From NCBI GenBank assembly GCA_964362915.1, contig CAYIGH010000045.1, forward strand, positions 1 through 6,224: a stretch of DNA of 6,224 nucleotides. The letters are read 5' to 3'. Each line of letters begins with the position of its first letter. Positions within the stretch are counted from its first letter, which is position 1. Shown piece by piece: positions 1 through 3,665 of the stretch. The stretch is from JAUSIK01 sp964362915. Lineage in GTDB: Archaea > Nanobdellota > Nanobdellia > Pacearchaeales > GW2011-AR1. The position numbers were made by a program, and so were the translations under genes. Under the pieces are notes generated by a model. That model searched no databases. It had not been told where the DNA came from and saw only the letters and a program-made list of their open reading frames with translations.

Positions 1-414
1 ATGCCATATTCAATTAAGGGGATGGATGTTTCTTTTTCTGGAATGCAGACTAAATTGCAGCAATTGTATGATAAAGGTTTTGAGGTTGAGGATCTGAGTT
101 TTTCATTACAAGAAACGGCCTTTGCGATGTTAGTTGAGGCTGCTGAAAGAGCGATGGCTCATACTGGAAAGGAAGAACTTGTTTTAGGGGGAGGAGTTGC
201 ATGTAATAAGCGATTACAGGAAATGTGCAGAATAATGTGCTCTGAACGAGGAGCTAAATATTTTTGTCCTGCTAATGAATTTCTTGTTGATAATGGCGCA
301 ATGATTGCTTACACAGGAGAGATAATGTTTAATGCTGGAATTTTGGAAGATGCTGATAAGATAGATATTAAGCCGAGAGAAAGGACTGATGATGTGGTTG
401 TGAGTTGGAGATGA
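1..414 (+). CDS. kae1: Kae1 / TsaD-family tRNA t6A synthesis protein, C-terminal part (5' end outside window)
   Basis: These are the last 137 residues of a protein that is usually about 320-340 residues, so the ATG at position 1 is almost certainly an internal Met. Kae1 is the catalytic subunit of the KEOPS complex and transfers threonylcarbamoyl to A37 of ANN-decoding tRNAs. Family motifs visible: KGMDVSFSG (6-14), the SFSLQETAFAMLVE helix (33-46), ERAMAHTGK (49-57), the glycine-rich nucleotide loop LGGGVACNKRL (62-72), and VDNGAMIAYTG (96-106), whose Asp is the conserved metal ligand. The protein ends at SWR followed by TGA, so it is not fused to a Bud32 kinase as in many Euryarchaeota. Its last codons overlap an ATGA, but the next gene probably has its own promoter. 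The family assignment is near certain; the N-terminal half cannot be seen. Confidence 0.96.
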   Translation: MPYSIKGMDVSFSGMQTKLQQLYDKGFEVEDLSFSLQETAFAMLVEAAERAMAHTGKEELVLGGGVACNKRLQEMCRIMCSERGAKYFCPANEFLVDNGAMIAYTGEIMFNAGILEDADKIDIKPRERTDDVVVSWR

Positions 415-419
415 CGGTT

Positions 420-434
420 AGAAAGTTTTTAATA
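420..434 (+). promoter_or_regulatory. Archaeal BRE/TATA promoter for the vapB-like gene
   Basis: AGAAAG (420-425) followed by TTTTTAATA (426-434) resembles a BRE plus TATA box. The same AGAAAG core precedes the L7Ae and gyrB TATA boxes. With archaeal TATA-to-start spacing of about 25-27 nt from the box centre, transcription would begin at about 455-457, which is the ATG at 456. This implies a leaderless mRNA and explains the missing ribosome binding site. The assignment is inferred from sequence only. Confidence 0.55.
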
Positions 435-455
435 TTAGTTATACATTGTCTAATT

Positions 456-680
456 ATGACTGTAATAGATGTAAGAATAAAGAAATGGGGAAATTCTTTT
501 GGAGTGGTTATACCTAGAGAAGTTATTGAAAATGAAAATATCAAGGAAGAGGAAAATGTTAGATTGATTGTCATAAAAAAAAGTTCTAAAGTTTTTAAAG
601 AAACTTTTGGTATTGGAAAAGGAAAACTTAAGAAATCTGGACAGGAATTTAAAGATGAAGCAAGGAGAGAACTTTATTGA
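456..680 (+). CDS. vapB: AbrB/MazE-fold antitoxin (VapB-like)
   Basis: This is a 74-residue protein with a swapped-hairpin AbrB/SpoVT DNA-binding domain at its N-terminus. The pattern is VRIKKWGNSFGVVIPREV (6-23), then hydrophobic strands (VRLIVIKK), then a charged tail (about 45-74) that in this family wraps the toxin. Antitoxins of this class neutralise a PIN RNase and repress their own promoter. I chose ATG 456 because the AbrB domain starts immediately after it and a TATA box lies 22-30 nt upstream. The frame is open further upstream to ATG 411, which overlaps the Kae1 stop, but that would add an unexplained hydrophobic stretch. The 3' end overlaps the start of a PIN toxin frame by 26 nt, the usual vapBC arrangement. 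The toxin is broken, so this may be an orphan antitoxin. Confidence 0.85.
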   Translation: MTVIDVRIKKWGNSFGVVIPREVIENENIKEEENVRLIVIKKSSKVFKETFGIGKGKLKKSGQEFKDEARRELY

Positions 681-834
681 AGAAGACAACGAGAAAAAAT
701 CTTTATTTTTTGACACCTACGCGTTTGTTGAAATTATAAAGTGAAATCCTAATTGTTTGCCTTATGGTGATGTAGGAATTATTACAACCAAGTTGAATAT
801 TTTTGAATTATATCGCGGGTGTTTTAAGGATATA
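655..834 (+). pseudogene. VapC-like PIN-domain toxin, interrupted by TGA and truncated
   Basis: The frame starts at ATG 655 inside the antitoxin gene. It encodes an N-terminal tail, then SLFFDTYAFVEIIK, and hits TGA at 742-744. The same frame resumes with NPNCLPYGDVGIITTKLNIFELY. This is the start of a PIN domain: the FFDTYA Asp and the NIFELY Glu are the first two acidic positions of its Mg2+ site. VapC toxins are RNases that cut tRNA or rRNA. In relatives the residue after EIIK is often Gly, so GGA to TGA is a simple explanation of the stop. The match fades at about 834, after some 60 of the usual 125-140 residues. From there another frame carries an unrelated Gly/Ser-rich sequence, so the catalytic C-terminal half is gone. 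It is very unlikely to be functional. Confidence 0.8.
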
Positions 835-1049
835 CAGGTACTGAGACTCATTCTGGAGGCACAACATCTGGAACAACTGGAGACACATCAGGTGGACATA
901 CTGCTCCAAGTGGCGATAGTGGCGGTTATTCTGCACCTAGTGGAGGAGACTCTGGTGGAGGAGGTGGAGGAACAGGAATGTCAATTAGTGAATTGCAATC
1001 TGGTGGAAAAGGATTGTTGTTGAAGTGGTTGAGAGAGGCTTTCAAATAG
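828..1049 (+). pseudogene. Gly/Ser/Thr-rich C-terminal tail of a lost protein
   Basis: In the frame ending with TAG at 1047-1049 the sequence reads as a low-complexity linker (SGGTTSGTTGDTSGG, then two copies of an APSG-DSGG unit at 903-926 and 933-959, then GGGGGGTG). A short hydrophobic and basic end follows, GLLLKWLREAFK. The frame is closed upstream by TAA at 825-827 and has no start codon before the repeats, so only a C-terminus survives. The composition is typical of the linker or tail of a secreted or surface protein. That is inference; no signal peptide or domain is present. The other frames of the same bases give implausible Leu/Glu/Val-rich protein. It begins where the PIN toxin homology stops, marking a recombination or deletion junction. 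A hairpin just after its stop fits a real gene end. Confidence 0.5.
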
Positions 1050-1055
1050 TGAAAC

Positions 1056-1070
1056 ACTCTTTAAGAGAGT
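1056..1070 (+). terminator. Small hairpin followed by a T-stretch
   Basis: ACTCT (1056-1060) and AGAGT (1066-1070) are perfect inverted arms around a 5-nt loop, followed by AGTTTTAATT. It lies 7 nt after the stop of the Gly/Ser-rich frame. The stem is short and GC-poor, so this is a weak terminator candidate. Confidence 0.3.
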
Positions 1071-1164
1071 AGTTTTAATTCATGGCAAAAAGAGGGAAAA
1101 ATAAATAATCATCTTGTTGAGAGAATGATTGTGAATTTTTATGAAAAACTGCATTATTACATGA

Positions 1165-1263
1165 TTATTTTTTACTATTTATCAAGCTGAGGAAACACCT
1201 CAATCTCCTAGTGGCGAAGGTGTTGATGATGTGATTGGCGGGGATGATTTTGATTCATGGTAA
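1165..1263 (+). pseudogene. Short acidic C-terminal tail fragment
   Basis: The frame opens after a TGA at 1162-1164 and ends at TAA 1261-1263. From about 1180 it reads YQAEETPQSPSGEGVDDVIG and ends GGDDFDSW. It has no ATG, GTG or recognisable domain. The Pro/Ser linker followed by an acidic end looks like the C-terminus of a protein whose body is missing. It may be a coincidental open stretch. It sits directly before the transposase relic in the same frame, so it could also be host sequence at the edge of the insertion. The stretch between 1071 and 1164 holds nothing I can identify. Confidence 0.3.
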
Positions 1264-1770
1264 AGAAGCAGACACTATGAGGAGAGAGCTAAAGAAATTG
1301 GTAAAATACCACAAATGCCATATGCCAAAGCAGACTTATTTATCGACGTCAAAACACAAATAATTCTAGACTTTAGTTTAATAACACATCGTGAACATGA
1401 CGTTAAAGTTGCAGAAAGAATATTTAAAAGAAACACAATAAGAAATATTTTCGGTATTGGTGATGGAGCATATGATTCAGAACATTTGCATGAAATTGCG
1501 CGTGAGAATGGAATAACTTTCTATGCTCCCGTTAGGAAAAGAGATAAAAGAAGTTATAAAAATAAAAAACCAAAGGGATTTTATCGTCGGAAATGCATTA
1601 AACTCCCAGATTATTTTGGCACGAGATGGATGAACGAAACAGTTAATTCTGTATTAAAAAGAACACAAATTCATTCTCTAAAAAGTAGAAAATAATTTAT
1701 GAAGAGAAGAGAGTTTGGATGGCATATTATTCTATATAATATTAAAAGAATAATAAAGATTTCTTCTAAT
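1264..1770 (+). pseudogene. IS5/IS4-type DDE transposase remnant (N-terminus missing, in-frame TAA)
   Basis: Open sequence runs from 1264, with an ATG at 1315, to TAA 1693-1695. The same frame continues after the stop with FMKRREFGWHIILYNIKRII, the usual C-terminal segment of this transposase type. Numbered from ATG 1315, the catalytic triad is recognisable: D11 in LFIDVKT, D50 in GIGDGAYDSE, and E108 in RWMNE. F101, R104, E108 and K115 fit the Y(2)R(3)E(6)K signature with Phe for Tyr. Transposases of this group catalyse cut-and-paste DNA transposition and are usually about 280-350 residues. Here the N-terminal DNA-binding part is absent and a nonsense codon (AAA to TAA would fit) removes the end. 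I found no clear terminal inverted repeats. It is a dead element, probably part of the reason the 415-1830 zone is decayed. Confidence 0.8.
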
Positions 1771-1833
1771 GATAGTCAAACTTTTTTTATTTTGGTCTTT
1801 GTTATTTTATCTTTCCGGACAGAGCATTTTTTG

Positions 1834-1848
1834 AGAAAGATTTATAAA
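1834..1848 (+). promoter_or_regulatory. BRE/TATA promoter of the L7Ae ribosomal operon
   Basis: AGAAAGA (1834-1840) plus TTTATAAA (1841-1848) is a near-consensus archaeal BRE and TATA box. Transcription would start near 1870, giving a leader of about 30 nt. It is 13/15 identical to the gyrB promoter core at 4831-4845. The preceding stretch (1771-1833) is T-rich non-coding sequence that could end transcription coming from upstream. Confidence 0.65.
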
Positions 1849-1892
1849 GCTTATTTTTGAGATATAGATAACTAAACCGATGAAGTTTATAC

Positions 1893-1898
1893 GGAGGT
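1893..1898 (+). promoter_or_regulatory. Ribosome binding site of L7Ae
   Basis: GGAGGT lies 3 nt before ATG 1902. The short spacer is repeated at two or three other starts in this operon, so it seems to be the local habit rather than an anomaly. It fixes the L7Ae start at 1902. Confidence 0.75.
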
Positions 1899-1901
1899 CA
1901 G

Positions 1902-2213
1902 ATGACAGACTTCTATGAGATTATTGAGAGAGTAAAGAAAACAGGAAAGCTTGATAAGGGAACTAATGAGGTAACAAAGGCAGCAGAGCTAGGCGTTGCT
2001 AAAGCGATTTTTTATGCGGTGGATGTTTCCCCTAAAGAAATTGTGGCGCATTTGCCTGTCTTATGCAAGGAGAAAGGAATTCCCTGCATAGAAGTTGATT
2101 CAAAGCAAAAACTAGGCGTTGCTGCAGGCATTCCTGTTGGAGCTGCTTCTATTGCAATTATTGACTCTGGAGCAGCAGATAAAGAAATTTCTCAATTAAA
2201 ACATAAAAAATAA
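1902..2213 (+). CDS. rpl7ae: Ribosomal protein L7Ae (eL8), kink-turn RNA-binding protein
   Basis: This 103-residue protein matches the L7Ae/L30e/S12e/Gadd45 family along its whole length. Visible landmarks: GKLDKGTNEVTKA (15-27), whose N-E-x-x-K contacts kink-turn RNA; DVSPKEIVAHLPVLCKEKGI (41-60); SKQKLG (67-72); and AAGIPVGAASIAIID (74-88). In archaea it is a large-subunit ribosomal protein and also a core subunit of box C/D and H/ACA sRNPs and of RNase P. It is slightly shorter than most archaeal copies (about 115-125 residues) and lacks part of the N-terminal helix. Its strong ribosome binding site and promoter just upstream make it the first gene of the operon. The next gene starts 1 nt after its stop codon. 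Confidence 0.96.
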   Translation: MTDFYEIIERVKKTGKLDKGTNEVTKAAELGVAKAIFYAVDVSPKEIVAHLPVLCKEKGIPCIEVDSKQKLGVAAGIPVGAASIAIIDSGAADKEISQLKHKK

Positions 2214-2219
2214 AATGGC
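2209..2219 (+). repeat. Direct repeat copy 1 (AATAAAATGGC)
   Basis: This 11-bp exact repeat is shared with 2531-2541. Both copies span a start codon (ATGGC, encoding Met-Ala) with the preceding stop region, and they bracket the ORF105 gene. It may be an insertion or duplication scar, or chance in AT-rich gene starts. Confidence 0.4.
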
Positions 2220-2532
2220 GTCTGACTTGACAAAAAAGCTTGATGGAAATTCGCTAGATAGTATAGCTGAATCTTTAGGAATTGATTCTGATCATCAAAA
2301 TTATGCGGAATTTGATAGATTAAGAAAAAATCCATGCTATAAAGTCATAGGTATTATGGGAATGGAATTTATATGGATACATAAAATATGTGGCGACCCA
2401 TCCGAAGCTATTGAACTCGCTGAAAATAATAATTTAGATCTAAGAAGTCGACAGCATAATCCAAGAGTAATTTTTTGTGCATGTGATAAAGAAGGAAATT
2501 ATACGGGAGGTCTAGAGTTTTTCACTAGATAA
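2215..2532 (+). CDS. Unrecognised 105-residue protein inside the ribosomal operon
   Basis: I do not recognise this family. It is a soluble, mixed-charge protein with no signal peptide or clear membrane helix. Its parts are an N-terminal helical stretch (about 1-37), a hydrophobic core YKVIGIMGMEFIWIHKICG (42-60), a helix DPSEAIELAENN (61-72), and a strand VIFCACDKEGNYTGGLEFF (85-103) that looks like a beta-hairpin. Three cysteines (41, 59, 88) plus C90 are present but not in an obvious zinc motif. The start at ATG 2215 is 1 nt after the L7Ae stop with no ribosome binding site, so translation probably depends on coupling. It separates L7Ae from S28e, which are usually adjacent in archaea, and is flanked by an 11-bp direct repeat. 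An undisturbed frame with good spacing argues for a real gene. Confidence 0.7.
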   Translation: MASDLTKKLDGNSLDSIAESLGIDSDHQNYAEFDRLRKNPCYKVIGIMGMEFIWIHKICGDPSEAIELAENNNLDLRSRQHNPRVIFCACDKEGNYTGGLEFFTR

Positions 2533-2541
2533 TAAAATGGC
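2531..2541 (+). repeat. Direct repeat copy 2 (AATAAAATGGC)
   Basis: Second copy of the 11-bp repeat, 322 bp downstream of the first. It covers the ORF105 stop region and the S28e start codon. Neither gene that starts in this repeat has a ribosome binding site, unlike the other genes of the operon. Confidence 0.4.
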
Positions 2542-2827
2542 AAAGAATCAGCAAAGAGTTAAGGATAAGACATCAGAGGGAAGTGGATCAATTAGAAGGA
2601 TTAGCGATGAGGGAGCAGTTAATGCTTTGGTTGAGGAATTTGTTGGCAGAACTGGCGGGAGAGGGGAAGTGACACAAGTTAAAATTAGAGTTCTTGAAGG
2701 AAAGAACAGCGGTAAGACTATGAGAAGAAATGTCAAAGGCCCTGTTAGAGTTGGAGATTTGTTAACACTAAGGGAAACTGAGATAGAGGCGAGAAGAATT
2801 AAGGGAAATTATGGGAGGAGTATATGA
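2537..2827 (+). CDS. rps28e: Ribosomal protein S28e (eS28)
   Basis: This 96-residue protein has the S28e OB-fold in its second half: VGRTGGRGEVTQVKIRVLEG (36-55), then RRNVKGPVRVGDLLTLRETE (63-82) and the basic C-terminus EARRIKGNYGRSI. S28e is a small-subunit protein placed near the mRNA exit channel. Typical archaeal copies are about 65-75 residues, so residues 1-25 (rich in Lys, Gln, Ser and Glu) are an N-terminal extension. No other in-frame ATG exists between 2537 and the conserved core, so the extension is real unless a non-ATG start is used. There is no ribosome binding site before 2537. The 3' end overlaps the next gene (ATGA), and its last codons supply that gene's GGGAGGAG. Confidence 0.96.
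   Translation: MAKNQQRVKDKTSEGSGSIRRISDEGAVNALVEEFVGRTGGRGEVTQVKIRVLEGKNSGKTMRRNVKGPVRVGDLLTLRETEIEARRIKGNYGRSI
2813..2820 (+). promoter_or_regulatory. Ribosome binding site of ORF74, inside the S28e gene
   Basis: GGGAGGAG is encoded by the Gly-Arg codons at the S28e C-terminus. It lies 3 nt before ATG 2824 or 6 nt before ATG 2827. This supports translational coupling and shows ORF74 is a translated gene. Confidence 0.65.
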
Positions 2828-3048
2828 TGGCTGATAAATCTACTGGTTATTATGTTGTTAAGACTCTTGAGTTAAGTGGAGTAATAAAGGGACATTTGAT
2901 TAAACCTGATAGACATGTAAGAGATTATAAAAGAAAAATGGAATCTCTTAGAGATTTATATTTGTTCGCCTCTGATGAGAAAAGAATATGCAGAGAATTT
3001 GTAGATTATGATAAAAGCATAGCTAGATTTAAATGGAGAAGCACATGA
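2824..3048 (+). CDS. Unrecognised 74-residue protein; shares a C-terminal motif with the next gene
   Basis: I do not recognise the family. It is a small basic soluble protein with an early beta-like segment (TGYYVVKTLELSGVI, 7-21), a charged middle (KGHLIKPDRHVRDYKRKM) and an end FVDYDKSIARFKWRST. The last part matches FIDYENRIAGFSWRR at the end of the next gene at 8 of 15 positions, with conservative V/I and D/E changes, so the two look like diverged paralogues. The start may be ATG 2824, overlapping the S28e stop, or the adjacent ATG 2827. A good ribosome binding site precedes both. Its final Trp-Arg-Ser codons form GGAGAAG, the ribosome binding site of the following gene, whose ATGA overlaps its stop. 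Between S28e and L24e, a ribosome- or translation-associated role is a guess from position only. Confidence 0.75.
   Translation: MMADKSTGYYVVKTLELSGVIKGHLIKPDRHVRDYKRKMESLRDLYLFASDEKRICREFVDYDKSIARFKWRST
3035..3041 (+). promoter_or_regulatory. Ribosome binding site deciding the start of the next gene
   Basis: GGAGAAG lies 3 nt before ATG 3045, the same spacing as at L7Ae and L24e. This favours 3045 over the in-frame ATG at 3033, which has no ribosome binding site. Confidence 0.65.
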
Positions 3049-3368
3049 GCGAATTAATTTTAGATAAAGAACTTGAGAGGATTATTGAAGAAAGATTTAA
3101 TGTTAAAGAAAATTTAGAAGATTTTAATGTAGTGCCTCATGAGATTTCTTATATGGAAAGTCCGGTGAATTCTAGATTATTTGAAAGAAAAGGAAAATTG
3201 AATGGACGAGATAATTACGTTTTTCTTTTTTTTGCAGAAAAAGCAAATTATTCCCCAGATAATGTTATGGAGCGTTTTATTTATGTATTTAGAATGAAGG
3301 GTTTAGATGTAGAAAAAAGATTCATAGATTATGAAAACCGAATTGCAGGTTTTTCATGGAGGAGATAA
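3045..3368 (+). CDS. Unrecognised 107-residue protein, paralogue-like to the upstream ORF74
   Basis: I do not recognise the family. From ATG 3045 it reads as an acidic N-terminal helix region (LILDKELERIIEERFNVKE), a middle part with an aromatic strand (NYVFLFFAEKANYSPDNV), then MERFIYVFRMKGLDVEKRFIDYENRIAGFSWRR. The C-terminal FIDYENRIAGFSWRR motif is shared with ORF74 just upstream, which points to an ancient tandem duplication or a shared binding motif. The frame is also open to ATG 3033, but the ribosome binding site favours 3045. ATGA overlap with the preceding stop indicates coupling. The Trp-Arg-Arg end encodes GGAGGAGAT, the L24e ribosome binding site. It has no signal peptide and the hydrophobic FLFF stretch is too short for a membrane segment. 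Confidence 0.75.
   Translation: MSELILDKELERIIEERFNVKENLEDFNVVPHEISYMESPVNSRLFERKGKLNGRDNYVFLFFAEKANYSPDNVMERFIYVFRMKGLDVEKRFIDYENRIAGFSWRR
3358..3366 (+). promoter_or_regulatory. Ribosome binding site of L24e, inside the upstream gene
   Basis: GGAGGAGAT is formed by the last Trp-Arg-Arg codons and stop of the preceding gene and ends 3 nt before ATG 3370. It shows that L24e starts at 3370 and not at the upstream in-frame ATG 3331. Confidence 0.75.
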
Positions 3369-3369
3369 A

Positions 3370-3621
3370 ATGGTTAAATGCAGTTTTTGTGGGAAGGAAG
3401 AATATGCTTTTAAAGGAGTTCATTTGCTTAAAAATGATGGAAGTATAGCTTATTTTTGCTCAAGTAAATGCAGATTCAATGCTTTGAAGTTGAAAAGAGA
3501 TAAAAGAAAGATAAGATGGACTGAGGCTTTTAGAGAAAATAGAAGCAAGTCTAAAGGGAAAGAATTTTCTGCCAAGGAGAAAGTTATTGCTGAAGAGGCT
3601 GTTGTTAAGGAGAAGAAATAA
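3370..3621 (+). CDS. rpl24e: Ribosomal protein L24e (eL24), zinc-binding
   Basis: This 83-residue protein has the L24e zinc ribbon: C4 and C7 (KCSFCGKE) with C30 and C34 (FCSSKCRFN), followed by the basic segment LKRDKRKIRWTEAFR (41-55) that binds rRNA. L24e lies at the interface side of the large subunit near the intersubunit bridges. The core matches the typical 55-65-residue archaeal length; the extra 20-25 residues form a Lys/Glu/Ala-rich C-terminal tail. It begins 1 nt after the upstream stop with a strong ribosome binding site and is the last gene of this operon. The ndk gene that often follows L24e in archaea is absent; a convergent phosphatase gene lies there instead. A T5 stretch at 3639-3643 could end transcription. 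Confidence 0.96.
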   Translation: MVKCSFCGKEEYAFKGVHLLKNDGSIAYFCSSKCRFNALKLKRDKRKIRWTEAFRENRSKSKGKEFSAKEKVIAEEAVVKEKK

Positions 3622-3644
3622 TAAAAAAGTATTCCTAATTTTTG

Positions 3645-3663
3645 AAAAAAAAGTTCTAAAAAA
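3645..3663 (-). terminator. Poly-T terminator of the phosphatase gene
   Basis: On the minus strand, T6 (3663-3658), GAAC, then T8 (3652-3645) begin 2 nt after the TAA stop. Oligo-T tracts without a hairpin are the typical archaeal intrinsic terminators. The 44-nt gap to L24e serves both convergent genes. Confidence 0.6.
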
Positions 3664-3665
3664 TC

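Noticed and set aside
411..455. Alternative VapB start at ATG 411 overlapping the Kae1 stop
   Set aside because: It would add a hydrophobic N-terminus not typical of AbrB antitoxins, and the TATA box at 426-434 would lie inside the gene. ATG 456 fits a leaderless start.
575..590. A8GTTCTAAA, also found at 3645-3660
   Set aside because: A 16-bp match, but half of it is an A-run. One copy is coding (VapB) and the other is a terminator region, so it is best explained by chance in AT-rich DNA.
368..716. Two overlapping minus-strand open frames
   Set aside because: They lie antisense to Kae1, VapB and VapC, are Phe/Ser-rich as expected from AT-rich antisense, and have no recognisable domain.
757..1023. 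An open frame of 88 codons from TTG, Leu/Glu/Val-rich in its second half
   Set aside because: Its first 26 residues are the rest of the broken PIN toxin. The remainder is an out-of-frame reading of the Gly/Ser-rich repeats and is not a plausible protein.
2548..2736. Minus-strand open frame of 62 codons
   Set aside because: Antisense shadow of S28e, Leu/Pro/Ser-rich, with no domain.
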